64,000 nucleotides of DNA from CAVVSQ01 sp963848825 (GTDB lineage: Bacteria; Planctomycetota; Planctomycetia; Gemmatales; Gemmataceae), in the NCBI GenBank assembly GCA_963848825.1, contig CAWKFA010000008.1:496001-560000 (forward strand), read 5' to 3'. Below, piece by piece: positions 9,709-20,304 of the stretch. The notes beneath the pieces are model-generated. The model saw only the letters and a list, made by a program, of their open reading frames with translations. It was not told the origin of the DNA and did not search any database. The number at the start of each line of letters is the position of its first letter. The first letter of the stretch is position 1. The position numbers were made by a program, and so were the translations under genes.

Positions 9709-10317
9709 TTACTTCTTGAGCTCCTTGGGCAATTCCACACGCCGGATCGACTTGATCAACACCGGTTCGACCGGAACATCGCCATGCTCGCCGCGGGGCC
9801 CGGGAGACCTTTTCGTTGTCGTTTTTACGTCACGTATCTTGTCGACAACGTCCATGCCGTCGATGACCTTGCCGAAGACCGCATAACCAACGCGGTCCCC
9901 GGCGTAGGCGCGATCCAACGCCTGATTATCCTTGACGTTGATAAAGAACTGGGACGTGGCGCTGTCCGGTTCGCCGGTACGTGCCATGGCCATCGTGCCG
10001 CGGAAATTGCGTAAGCCATTGGACGACTCGTTGCTAATCGGCGGTAAGGTGGGTTTTTCAGACATATCAGGCGTCATGCCGCCGCCCTGAATCATGAAAT
10101 CAGCGATGACGCGATGGAAAATTGTGCCGTCGTAATGTTTTTGATCGACGTAGGTGAGGAAGTTTTTGACGCTGATCGGTGCTTTGTCCTGATAAAGCTC
10201 CATCTTGATCGTGCCCAGCGAGGTCTCCATGACGACCTGCGGATTGGGACCGCTCGGCGCGGTTGAGCAAGCGGCCAGTAAAAATAGCACGGGGACAAAG
10301 CACAGAAACCGTCTCAC
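9709..10317 (-). CDS. Cyclophilin-type peptidyl-prolyl cis-trans isomerase, lipoprotein
   Basis: This is a 202-residue cyclophilin that accelerates proline isomerisation during folding of exported proteins. The N-terminus is a lipoprotein signal with lipobox LLAAC, so the enzyme should be membrane-anchored outside the cytoplasm. The cyclophilin domain covers residues ~28-195 with FHRVIADFMIQGG, GTMAMAR, SQFFINVKDN and the GYAVFGKVIDGMDVVDKI segment. The catalytic arginine of FHRVI and the QFFI motif are intact. The start is a GTG at 10317 with AAGGAG six bases upstream. It lies 110 bases downstream of the CoA-transferase gene on the same strand and probably has its own promoter. Confidence 0.93.
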   Translation of the reverse strand: MRRFLCFVPVLFLLAACSTAPSGPNPQVVMETSLGTIKMELYQDKAPISVKNFLTYVDQKHYDGTIFHRVIADFMIQGGGMTPDMSEKPTLPPISNESSNGLRNFRGTMAMARTGEPDSATSQFFINVKDNQALDRAYAGDRVGYAVFGKVIDGMDVVDKIRDVKTTTKRSPGPRGEHGDVPVEPVLIKSIRRVELPKELKK

Positions 10318-10427
10318 GAGAAACTCCTTCTAGATTAGTTAGCGCGAGGCCGCGCACCGCAATTATCCTATGGAACGACGTTGCCGCCACGAATATCGAA
10401 AAAGCTCCACAATTTCATCCCCGGGCC

Positions 10428-11599
10428 TCACTCCTGTACTTCGCGCCTGATGCGCACACCATCGGCATCCAGATCGGGCGCGGGCGCCGTGTCGAAGTAT
10501 CGGCCAAAGTGCTGAGCTTGATTGGATTGCCAGCCATGGCCAGGCCGTCGGCGGTCACGATCATGTTACGAGCCCGCACCTGCTCGTGTTCGACTGCGTC
10601 GGCCACCGTGTTGATGGTGCTACAAGGAACGCCGGCGGCTTCGAGGACCTCGAGCCAGTAGGCGGCTGGCTGCTGACGCAATATCGCTTCGAAAGCGCTC
10701 TTTAGCTCGTCGATATGGCGCAAACGCTTTCCGTTGTCGGTGAAGCGCTTATCACTGGCCAGCTCCGCCCGGCCCAGCGCCTGGCATAATCGTTGAAAGA
10801 TCGCGTTATTGCCCGCCGCGATAATCAAGGGTCGATCAGCGGTATCAAACGGTTCGAAGGGTGCGATGGACGGATGGCGATTGCCCATGGGGCCTGGCGC
10901 GATGCCAGTGGTCACATAACGCGACACGGCACTTTCGAGGATGGCGATCTGGCCATCGAGCATACTGACATCGACCCGTAAGCCCTGGCCGGTACGTTCG
11001 CGCTGGTAGAGGGCGCTGGTGATGCCGGCCAGGAGAAAGAGCCCGCCCGTGATGTCGCCGATGGACGTGCCAACTTTGGTTGGGGGAGAACCCGGGTGTC
11101 CAGTGATCGTCATCATGCCGCTCATGGCCTGCACGATCATGTCATAGGCGGGCTTGGTTCGCCAGGGCCCGGTGTTGCCGAAGCCAGACACGGCCGCGTA
11201 GATGAGGCGCTCGATTAATGGCGCATCAGGGACTCATAACCAAGGCCAAGGCGATCGAGCGTGCCAGGCCTGAAGTTCTCAACAAGCACGTCGCCGCGCT
11301 GGACCAGCTCAAGAAAAACCGCACGGTCTTCATCTTTTTTGAGGTCGAGGGCAATGCTTTCCTTGTCGCGGTTGAGCGAGAGAAAATAGGCGGACTTGCC
11401 TTCGTGAAACGGAGCGAACGAACGCGCAGTCGTCCCCCGTGTTGGGTACTTCGACCTTGATGACGCGCGCGCCCAGTTCCGCGAGCATCATGGTGCAGTA
11501 AGGGCCCGCCAGCACGCGCGTCAAGTCGACGATGGTCAGGCCGGCAAGCGGCCCCTGGCGCTGAGCCGGGTCTTGGCCGACGCGATTTTCCGGCGTCAC
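10428..11599 (-). CDS. CaiB/BaiF (family III) CoA transferase, several frame breaks
   Basis: This is a CoA transferase of about 390 residues that moves CoA between carboxylic acids through an aspartyl-CoA intermediate. The N-terminus LAGLTIVDLTRVLAGPYCTM with LAELGARVIKVE is the family signature. Further on come SGFGNTGPWRTKPAYDMIVQ and SGMMTITGHPGSPPTKVG, then DVSMLDGQIAILE. The start is a GTG at 11599 that shares GTGA with the stop of the transporter gene, so the pair is coupled. Frame breaks occur between about 11200 and 11420 (at least two, covering the expected catalytic Asp segment) and near 10490. In the restored frame the protein ends VRIRREVQE at 10428. The substrate is not identifiable from sequence; the neighbouring transporter suggests an organic acid. 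Confidence 0.82.
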
Positions 11600-12902
11600 G
11601 TAAGGTCCTTTCGCGAAGTCTCGGACAACTTTTGAACGCAGACGAATGACAGAATGGCCATGAGCATGATGTAAGCCGCCAACGGCCAATACTGTCCGGG
11701 AAACTCCTCGATGAGTATGGTGGCGACGATGGGAGCGATACCGCCGGCGAGCGGCGACTGCCAGCTGGTAGCCGATGGAGGCACCGGTGCAGCGCAAGCG
11801 CGTATCGAACAGTTCGGGAATCAAGGAAGCTTGCACACTGTAGAGCAGGGCGTGTCCGCCTGCCAGGCTAATAATGACGGCAAGCAAAATGTACCCCGGC
11901 TCACGAGTTTCCAGGAGGGCATAGTAGGGCAGGGCGAACACCAACAAAAATAGACACCCTGCCATGTACGTGTGCCGCCGTGACAGTCGGTCGGAGACCC
12001 AACCAAAAAACGGAATGGTCATCAGTTCAATGGCGGCGGCGATATTCACTGCTTCCAGCAAAACGGTCTGCCCGATGCCGAGGACGCCAGTTCCATAGGT
12101 AAGGACCGACACGCTAAATAAATAAAAGCAAGCATTTTCGGCGATGCGTGCCCCGGCAGCGAGCATGATCTCGCGCCAATAGCGGCGCAGGGTTTCGCGC
12201 AGGGGGTCCTGGGCCAACTGATTTTGCTCCTTCAAGGCCGCGAAAAGAGGCGACTCCTCAATGCGCAAGCGAATCAGCAAACCAACGGCGATCAACAAGC
12301 CGCTCAGGAAAAAAGGGATTCGCCAACCCCAGTCGAGAAAATCCGCGTTCGTCAGCCAGGCCTGGCATAATGCCATCACGCCCGTGGAGCAGAGCAACCC
12401 GAGCGGCACGCCAGCTTGCGGCCAACTGGCATGAAAGCCGCGCCGGCCGCGCTTGCTGAATTCGAGGGCCATTAGATACAGCGCCTCCCCACTCGCCGCC
12501 GACGCCCAGGCCCTGTAAAAAGCGCAAACATGTCAACAAGATAGGGGCCCAGGGGCCGGCGGTTTCATAGGTCGGCAGGAAGCCGATCAGCACGGTGCTG
12601 ATGCCCATGAGAAGCAGCGTCGCTACCAGGGTCGATTTGCGACCGATACGGTCGCCCAAATAACCGAAGACGACGCCGCCAATGGGCCGCGCCACAAATC
12701 CGACCGTGAACGTGCTAAACGACAGAAGTTTCCCTGTGAACGGATCGGCTTCGGGAAAAAAGAGGTGCGGGAAAGACGATTGCGGCCGCGGTACCGTACA
12801 AAAAGAAATCGTACCACTCGATGGTTGTGCCCACCGTGCTCGCGACGACGGCCTCAATCAGGGCGCGAGCGAGGGCAAGGATGGTGCTGGAATAGGCGTC
12901 AT
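11596..12902 (-). CDS. MFS transporter, metabolite:H+ symporter (MHS) family, several frame breaks
   Basis: This is a 12-helix proton-coupled importer of about 435 residues, of the type that takes up organic acids or osmolytes (ShiA/ProP-like). Signatures are TTIEWYDFFLYG in helix 1, FVARPIGGVVFGYLGDRIGRK (shown here as FVARPIGG and YLGDRIGRK), and RFLQGLGVGGEWGGA. A second MFS loop, GWVSDRLSRRHTY, lies in the C-terminal half. The likely start is ATG 12902 (MTPIPAPS). Frame breaks lie near 12870, 12470 and 11770. The order M16 peptidase, transporter, CoA transferase on one strand, with 21 bases and then a 4-base overlap, suggests one transcript in which imported acid is activated to its CoA ester. 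Confidence 0.82.
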
Positions 12903-12923
12903 GCGAGGTTGGAGGACTCCCGG

Positions 12924-15699
12924 TCAGTTAGCGGCATTGACCACGGTCACCGGCGCGATCTTTTCCAACTCACTTTTGAGACGGTCAGCCGGACCGACGA
13001 CAACAATCACTAATTTCTCCGCATTGGGCGTCAGGCGGACAAGGTCCTGGCACGCCGCCGCCGTTGTCTTGGTGACCTGGGCGAGGGTCTTCTCCGCAAA
13101 GTCATGAGGCAAACCCGCAAGCTCAAGATCGAGTAGTTCCATCGCGAGCGCCGCTGGAGTTTCGCGCTGGCCGGCCACGGAACCGATCATGTACGACTTG
13201 GTGTCGAGCAACTCCTGGTCGGTCGGCGCCTCCTGCCGCAAGCGCTTGACTTCGTCGAGCAGCAGTTGCACGGCCGCGGCCGTCGATTCCGTCTTGCTGA
13301 AAGTGCTCATGCGGAAGGTGCCGGCGAAGCGTGCCGTCGCGAAGCCGCCGCTGCGCTCCGTAAGTAAGCCCCTTCTTGACGCGTACCGTTTCGTTGAGCC
13401 GGCTGCCGAAATTATCGCCAAAGTAGCCGTTGATCACGCGCGTCACCGGATAGAGCGGGTCCGCGCGGTTGAGCGACGCGTTGGCCTACGCGGATCTGGC
13501 TTTGCGTGCCGGGTTTATCCACCAGGTAAATGTGGGTTGCTTCCGGTTCGGGAAAGGGGGCCAGTTTGATGGTCTTCCGTGGACCAGCGGCCTTCCAGCC
13601 GGACAAGGCCTTTTCGGCCAGCTTAAATGCCTGTTCGGGGGCAATGTCGCCCGCGAAAACCAAAACGGCGCCTTCGGGCCGAGCGAATTGTGTCCACCAT
13701 TCTTTGAGATCTTCCACCTTCAAGGCGTCGAGGTTGGCGAGCGTGCCGGCAGTTGGGCGTGCATAGGGGTGCAGGCCATAAAGTCGCCGGCTGAGTTCAC
13801 GCTCAGCCATGGCCGCGGGCTGGGCTTCGGAGATCGCCACGCTGGTTCGGGCTTGTTTACGTAGCTTGTCAAATTCGGCGGGCGGAAACGTGGGGGTCAG
13901 TAATGCCTCCGTGAATAGCCCCATGGCCCGGTCAAGGTGTTCGGTCAGGCAGTTTGCATGCAACGACGCCGCGTCCATGCCTCCCGACCCGGCCAGCCCG
14001 ATCGCGTACGTTTCCAGTTCCTCGGCAAGTTCCTTTTCGCCATGTTGCCTGGTCCCTTTGGTGAGCATGCCAAGGGCCAGCGCGACCGTGCCTGGCTTGG
14101 TTTCCGTCCAGGCGCCGGTGGGAAATCCCAAAGTAATGTCTACATGGGGTACCTGGTGTCGCGCTACCACCATGACCTTGAGGCCGTTGGCCAGCGTCCG
14201 CGTTTGATAATCATGAGGAAACTTTGGCTCCGCCAGGGGTGCGATGGGAGCCTTGGTCGGAAAGTCCATGGGGCGCCGCAGCCCCGGCTTCGCGGGCGGC
14301 GGTGTGGTCGTCTCTGCCTTTGCTGTAATCGGCGAGTCTTCCTCCTTGGAGCCGAAAAGTTTACCTAATACGGTCCCGAGCAGGTTTTGTTCGATCACTA
14401 CCGTCAGGTTCCGTTCGGGCCTCAGGTACTCTTTGGCGACGCGCGTCAGGTCGGAGGCGGTGACGCCGCGAATCCTTTCGAGGCGTTGATTGACGCGGGC
14501 GACATCGCCTTCGATGACGGCCGTCGTCCCCAGCAACGTGGCTTTGTTTTGCACGGTCAGGCTCGAACCGACAATGCCGGCGAGCATTTGGTTCTTGGCC
14601 TTGGTCAATTCCTGGTCGCTCACGGGCTCGGTGCGAATCTTTTCTACTTGCTTACGGATCGCATCGAGAATTTTGTCTTTGTTGCCGCTGAAAGGCGCCA
14701 TGACCCCGGCCACGCCGAAAATGCCGTCCTGTTCGAAGGACACGGAGGCGGCGAGCGCAGCCACGCCGAGTTGTTTATCGGCAACGATTTCTCGGTAGAG
14801 CCGGCTGCTTTCGCCACCGCCCAGGATGGTTGCCAGCAGGTCCAGCGGCACGGTGTCGTCATGCTTGGCGGGCACGGTCCGCCAGACGATGCCGCAGGCG
14901 GGGGCCGGCGCATTGTCATCCCGCAGCGTCACCGTGCGCGGCTGGGTCGGCAGGGGATCACGGCCCTTGATTGGCGGCGGTTCGCCCTCGCGCGGCATCC
15001 ATTCAAAGTATCGCCGGGCCATTTGCTGCGCCTGTTCATGTTTGACGGCACCCACGATCACCAGGGTCGCGTTATTGGGAACGTAGTAGCGGGCGAAGAA
15101 ATCACGCAACTCCTGCACGGCGGCAGCGCGGAGGTGCGGTATTTTGCCGATGGGCGTCCAGCGATAAGGATGGCTTGGAAAAATCTCGGCCATCAACTTC
15201 TCGGGAAGGCTGCCATAGGGCTGGTTGAGGCCAAGTCTGCGTTCCTCTTCCACCACCTTGCGTTCCGTGTCGTAGTTTTTTTGGTCGATCTTGAGAAAAC
15301 CAATTCGCTCCGCTTCGAGCCACAAAGCCAGCTCCAGTTGATCCGCCGGCAGGCGTTCGTGATAAACCGTCACGTCGAAACTCGTATAGGCGTTGCAGCT
15401 ACCTCCGGTGCGGCGTAACAGGTCGAAATGTTCCGTTGGCCCGAGGCGATCGGTCCCCCGGAACATCATGTGCTCAAACATATGGGCAAAGCCCTGGCGC
15501 GAGGGAGTTCATCCCTGGAACCGACGTGAAACCAGACCTCAACGGCGACGATGGGACAGCTAAAGTCCTCAAGAGAAATCACGCGCATGCCATTTTTGAG
15601 AATGACCTGTCGATAATCGAGCGCCAGGTCGGCGCCCCCGGCTGAGCTGCCGAATGGCGACAAGGCTAGGCAAGCAAGCAACCAAAAGCGCGGCGGCAT
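12924..15699 (-). CDS. M16 family zinc metallopeptidase, two M16 units in one chain, frame breaks
   Basis: This is an exported pitrilysin-like peptidase of about 925 residues. A signal peptide (MPPRFWLLACLALSPFGSSA) starts at ATG 15699 with AGGAG upstream. The first M16 unit carries the inverted zinc motif HMFEH, restored across a frame break near 15505, and the distant glutamate in RKVVEEERR. The second unit starts near LANGLKVMVVARHQVPHVDI and lacks HxxEH, as is usual for the inactive half. Further frame breaks lie near 13460 and 13345. It begins 192 bases from the divergent prc gene and ends 21 bases before the transporter gene. It probably degrades peptides or small proteins in the periplasm. 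Confidence 0.87.
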
Positions 15700-15891
15700 G
15701 GCAGGCTCCTGAGAAATGGACGCACCACGGTCCTCAGTCTAATCGTTACGAAACGGGAGACAAGGGTTTTTTGTGTCGTCAGGAGGAGAGGCGTTGCGAT
15801 TGCCGCCATTTCGCGGTCACGCTATTATTACTTCGTGCCCCAGTTACGCCTGAGAGGATGCATTCACCGTCCAAGGAAAGGTTTGCCCATC

Positions 15892-18004
15892 ATGAGCCGA
15901 CGAACTTCTCAACTCCGACTAATCGCCCTGGCCGCGTTTACCTTGATTTTAGCCGCCAGGGCAGGGGCGGACCCGATACCGGGCAAGGACGATAAAATTG
16001 TCGCCCAAATGGTTTGCGAGATGCTTCAGGAAGGGCACGTGACCCGGCCCACGATCAACGATGAGATTTCGCGTCGCCTGTTCAAACACTTTCTCAAAGA
16101 TTTTGACTCGGCCAAGTTGTATTTTCTCAAGAGCGACGTCGATCAGTTCAGGAAATATGAGACCCAACTCGACGACATGCTCCTGAGGGGAGACATCAGC
16201 TTTGCTTATCAGGTCTACCAGCGCTTCCAGGAACGCGTGGCCGAACGACTTAAATTGATCGATGAACTGGTGGACGCCAAGCATGACTTCACCGTCAAGG
16301 AGTATTTGGATACCGACTACGCACAGCTCGATTATGCCGCCAGTGAGCAGGAACTGCGCGAACGCTGGCGGAAGCGGATCAAGTTCGACCTCCTGCGAGA
16401 GCAGCTAAGCACCAAGGTTTTGCCCGAGAAAAAGGCCGCCCCGAAAGAAGGCGGGGGTTCGCGCGAGCAGCCCATCACCAAACCGCTTACCGAGACGGAA
16501 GCCCGCCAGAAGGTTCGGGACCGTTACCGAAGCTTCGCCAAACGCATGAAGCAACTGGACAGCTACGACCTTTTGGAACTGTATCTGTCGAGCCTGGCGG
16601 CCAGCCTGGATCCCCATGGAGCTTACATGTCGCCGAACACTCTCGACGATTTTGAAATCTCCATGCGCTTGCGGCTCGAAGGCATCGGCGCTCGCTTGCG
16701 CGAAGAGAATGGCAATATCATCGTCGTGGAAACTGTGCCCGGCGGAGCGGCCGCGAAAGATGGCCGGCTCAAGCCCAATGACAAAATCATCGCGGTCGCC
16801 CAGGGGGACGGTAAATTCGTGGACGTTGTTGACATGAGGCTCCGCGAGGCAGTGAAACTTATTCGCGGGGCCAAGGGAACCAAGGTCGAACTACGCGTCG
16901 TGCCTGCCGCCAAGATCGAACCGATCACCTACATCTTCACGCGTCAGCAAATTGAAATCAAGGAAGAAGCCGCCCGGGCCGATATTGTCGATCAAGGCAA
17001 AAAGCCCAACGGTCAACCCTATCGCATCGGCGTGATCCAGTTGCCATCATTTTACGCGGCCACGCCCGGCAAAGAGACGGGCGAAATCAAAAGCGCCAGC
17101 AAGGATGTCCGGCGTATCTTGACTGAATTCAAGGCGAGCGGCGTGGATGGCGTGATTCTCGACATGCGTGGCAATCCCGGAGGCTTTCTGGGCGAGGCCG
17201 TCGCCCTCGCCGGCCTGTTCATCGATCAAGGCCCCGTAGTGCAAATCAAAGAGCCAGGTGCGGCCGTCAAACGGCTCAACGATCCCGAGAAGGGGGTCGT
17301 CTATGGGGGACCTCTTCTGGTCCTGGTGGACCGGTCAAGCGCCAGTGCTTCGGAAATCGTGGCTGCGACGATCCAGGACTATGGCCGGGGCGTTATCGTC
17401 GGCGATAGCGCGACACATGGCAAAGGAACAGTCCAGGCGGTCATCGATCTGGGCGATCAACTTCCCAACGCCAAACCCGGCAAGCTGGGCGCACTGCGCC
17501 TGACAATGCAGCAGTTCTACCGCGTCAACGGTGACAGTACGCAAAATCGTGGCGTGCTTTCCGATATCGTGCTACCGTCCGTTTCGGAATATCTGTCCAC
17601 GCCCGAAAAGGAAATGGAATACGCCCTGGCATTTGACACAGTGCGCACCGGCGGATCATCAAGCCATGGGCATGGCGCCCTCGGAGGTCAAAACGATATT
17701 GAAGGATCGATCGGCGGTTCGCGTGCAGGCATCGAAGGACTTCGCCAAACTGACCAAGGATATTGACCGCCTCAAGATCGTGCGGCAACGGAAGCAGATT
17801 CCTCTCAGCGCCAGGAGTTGAAGGAACAGATGAACAAAGAGGAAGCCGAGCAAGCCGATCCGGAAACCGCGGGCTTGCCGCCGGAGCCGAAGCAGGAGGA
17901 AGGGGCCTATAAATTTCAGGCGCAATTTTGTCGGCAATGAAATATTGCAAATCATGGAAGATTATCTGCAAGCCAAAAAACTCCTGACCGCCCAACAGCC
18001 GTAG
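15892..18004 (+). CDS. prc: Carboxy-terminal (tail-specific) protease Prc/CtpA, S41 family, frame breaks
   Basis: This is a periplasmic serine protease of about 704 residues. The signal peptide is MSRRTSQLRLIALAAFTLIL with an A-A-R-A-G-A end. Residues ~35-230 are the Prc N-terminal helical domain. A PDZ domain follows (GIGARLREENGNIIVV, VPGGAAAKDGRLKPNDKI). The S41 domain has GNPGGFLGEAV, the catalytic serine in RSSASASEIVA and the catalytic lysine in THGKGTVQ. The start at 15892 has GGAAAGG upstream; an earlier ATG reading gives an implausible N-terminus. Frame breaks lie near 17655, 17795 and 17925, and the restored C-terminus ends LQAKKLLTAQQP at 18004. It may trim C-termini of exported proteins. 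Confidence 0.88.
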
Positions 18005-18031
18005 CAGTAAAGTTTCGGACTTCGAGCCTAC

Positions 18032-18056
18032 GCGCTACCTCATCGCGAGGTAGCGC
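18032..18056. repeat. Perfect 10-bp stem hairpin between two genes
   Basis: GCGCTACCTC (18032-18041) pairs exactly with GAGGTAGCGC (18047-18056) around a five-base loop. It lies 27 bases past the protease stop and 51 bases before the next start. No T-run follows on either strand, so it is more like a REP-type element or mRNA-stabilising hairpin than a classic intrinsic terminator. Confidence 0.5.
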
Positions 18057-18107
18057 TCGCAGGAGCCCCCTGTCCGTTCGCGATGAACGAGCGCGCCGAG
18101 ACGAGCC

Positions 18108-19337
18108 ATGATTGGTATCAATCCGCGGTTACTTATTCTTGCTTTGTTATTGGCCGCGCCAGCCCGCGCGGCCGATTGGCCGCGCTTTCTCGGGCCGGCC
18201 GGCAACGGTACGTCAATCGAAACTGGCCTGGCAAGAACTTGGCCCACAACGGGACCACCCGTGGTTTGGCGACAGGTCGTCGGCGAGGGTTACAGCGGAC
18301 CCGTGGTCGCGGGCACCCGGCTCATAGTCTTTCACAGGCTCAAAGACCAGGAAGTTGTCGAATGTTTGGATGCCGCCACCGGCACGCGGCTTTGGAAGAC
18401 GGCGTATGCCACCAGTTTCGATGACGATTTTCGCAAGGGGGACGGTCCACGGGCCACGCCGACCATTGTGGACGGACGCGTAATCACCCTGGGAGCTGAT
18501 GGCGCCCTCCATTGCCTTGATCTCGAATCAGGCCGTATCATCTGGGCCAGGATGCTGCTCAAAGATTACCAGGTGCCGCCCAGCTACTTCGGCGTTGGCA
18601 CGAGCCCCTTAGTGGATGGCGGTTTGGTCCTGATCAACGTGGGTGCCAAGAAGGCCGGCATCGTGGCTTTCGCCCTGGCTGACGGCAAGGAAATATGGAA
18701 GGCGACCAGCGATGCGGCCAGCTATGCCACACCGGTGCTCCAGGTCCTGGACGGCACCAAACGGGCCATCTTTTTCACGCGTGAAGGGCCGGTCTTCGTC
18801 GATCCGCGCACCGGCAGCGTGCTTTATCAACAGCGCTGGCGAGCTCGCATTGACGCCTCCGTGAACGCCGCCACGCCGCTTGTGATCGGCGATCAGGTCT
18901 TTTTTTCGGCCAGTTATGATACGGGAGCACTACTTCTCAAGGTGCGCAAGGATGGCGCCGACGAGGTTTGGTCGGGCGATGACATCATGTCCAACCATTA
19001 CAACACCTGCGTTTTTCGCGATGGCTACCTTTACGGTTTTCATGGACGGCAGGAGGCTGGCCCCGATTTCCGGTGTGTCGATCTCAAAAGCCGCCGGGTA
19101 CTGTGGAACCAGCCCCGCTTCGGTTGCGGGTCCATGGTTCTTGCGGACGGTAATTTGATTATTTTAACGGAACAAGGCGAACTGGTCCTCGTCGAGGCCA
19201 CGCCGGCTGCTTACCGCGAATTGGCGCGCGCCGTGGTGCTGACGGCAGGTCCCTGTCGCGCCCAGATCGCCCTGGCCAACGGCAAACTGTACGCGCACGA
19301 TCGGGGCCAGCTTGTTTGCTTCGACATGCGTAAGTAG
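18108..19337 (+). CDS. PQQ-like beta-propeller repeat protein, secreted
   Basis: This is an exported protein of 409 residues with a signal peptide (MIGINPRLLILALLLAAPARA). The mature part contains successive PQQ/BamB-type blades: CLDAATGTRLWKTAY, CLDLESGRIIWARML, AFALADGKEIWKATS, and later VDLKSRRVLWNQPRF and VLVEATPAAYREL. These repeats build an eight-bladed propeller in the family, usually a structural or binding scaffold; only some members are true PQQ dehydrogenases, and I see no cofactor disulfide or catalytic Asp. Planctomycetes have many such proteins. The start has a weak purine-rich stretch (CGAGACGAG). It is read in the same direction as prc, and its stop is 34 bases from the convergent neighbour. 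Confidence 0.87.
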   Translation: MIGINPRLLILALLLAAPARAADWPRFLGPAGNGTSIETGLARTWPTTGPPVVWRQVVGEGYSGPVVAGTRLIVFHRLKDQEVVECLDAATGTRLWKTAYATSFDDDFRKGDGPRATPTIVDGRVITLGADGALHCLDLESGRIIWARMLLKDYQVPPSYFGVGTSPLVDGGLVLINVGAKKAGIVAFALADGKEIWKATSDAASYATPVLQVLDGTKRAIFFTREGPVFVDPRTGSVLYQQRWRARIDASVNAATPLVIGDQVFFSASYDTGALLLKVRKDGADEVWSGDDIMSNHYNTCVFRDGYLYGFHGRQEAGPDFRCVDLKSRRVLWNQPRFGCGSMVLADGNLIILTEQGELVLVEATPAAYRELARAVVLTAGPCRAQIALANGKLYAHDRGQLVCFDMRK

Positions 19338-19371
19338 GGAACTGTCGCTTGAGGCCTATGAAAAGCGGCTG

Positions 19372-20061
19372 TTAACGCAGTTCGGCAGTGATGGCCACGC
19401 AGAAGGGGGCGCAGCGCGTGGCCATCGTCGAGGCAAAATCGATGGTCGTCACCCGCGTGTCTGGCCTGGGGTTCTTCCAGGTCGTAAGGAAGAGCCACAA
19501 AGACGCATCAAATGCCTTGGTGCCGCGATTGTTTCCCTCCCAGGCAATCTTGGAATGCGTGGGCGCCTTCGAAAACGGATATTTCCACCAATCCGCGACG
19601 TCTTTGCCATTCACAATCGGAATGGTTTCCGAGGCCTCGTTTTCGTAATTGATCGTATAGCTGCCGATCGTCACCTCTTCCTCGAGAAAATAAGCGGTGG
19701 CATGCAGGATATGAAGGTTGTTGAACTTGTTGCCGACTTTGATCCCGGAGATCTTCGCGGGCATGTCTTTCAGTTCGGAACTGCCAAGTTGGAGGATACC
19801 CTCACCGATCTTGAACGGAATTCTTAAAAGTTCTCCAGAAGTGATCGCTTCCAGATTGTTGCCATCATAATTGCCGCTGTGCAGGCTGTCCTTGCGCTTA
19901 TGGTTGGCCACGTCCTGAAAGTCCAAAGAGCTAAATCGCGGCGTCGCCCCTTCCTGAGGACTCGCCGGCTGTTGGCTTGGGCCATGCGCCGCCAAGCAAA
20001 GCAGCATGATGGCCGCACCCGTCACTTTGCCAATTTGCCAACCGTTTCGGATTGTTGCCAT
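19372..20061 (-). CDS. Secreted protein of unknown function
   Basis: This is an exported protein of 229 residues with an N-terminal hydrophobic signal (KVTGAAIMLLCLAAHGPS). The mature domain contains NNLHILHATAYFLEEE, VTIGSYTINYENEASE and ETIPIVNGKDVADWW. That last pattern (polar beta-strands ending in IPIV.G.DV.DWW) recurs, from memory, as a C-terminal domain of several planctomycete enzymes and kinases. It looks like a beta-sandwich ligand-binding module, but this is inference. The ATG at 20061 follows GGGGGAAAAG. The gene diverges from the one at 20305 across a 243-base promoter region. Confidence 0.7.
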   Translation of the reverse strand: MATIRNGWQIGKVTGAAIMLLCLAAHGPSQQPASPQEGATPRFSSLDFQDVANHKRKDSLHSGNYDGNNLEAITSGELLRIPFKIGEGILQLGSSELKDMPAKISGIKVGNKFNNLHILHATAYFLEEEVTIGSYTINYENEASETIPIVNGKDVADWWKYPFSKAPTHSKIAWEGNNRGTKAFDASLWLFLTTWKNPRPDTRVTTIDFASTMATRCAPFCVAITAELR

Positions 20062-20304
20062 GACTTTTCCCCCTAGGTGTCCCCAACGCTTTGCCCCCAA
20101 TTTTCTACCATGTTTCCGGTGCTGCCGCTAGAGCCGGCCCTGGGGCAATATCTTCGGCATCCTGTCGCGACCAATTCGAGCAGTCTGCTTCGATGGTTGG
20201 AGTTTTTCCCGCCGGCGCGTAGGATTACTCTTGTTGCGCGCGTTACCTCCCAGGGTGACTCAGTCGCAACCAGAGGCCCCCACTCTCCCAAGGAGAAAAT
20301 CCCC

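Noticed and set aside
14387..15418. 343-codon plus-strand frame opposite the M16 peptidase
   Set aside because: It is a high-GC shadow; the opposite strand encodes a recognisable peptidase with its zinc motif.
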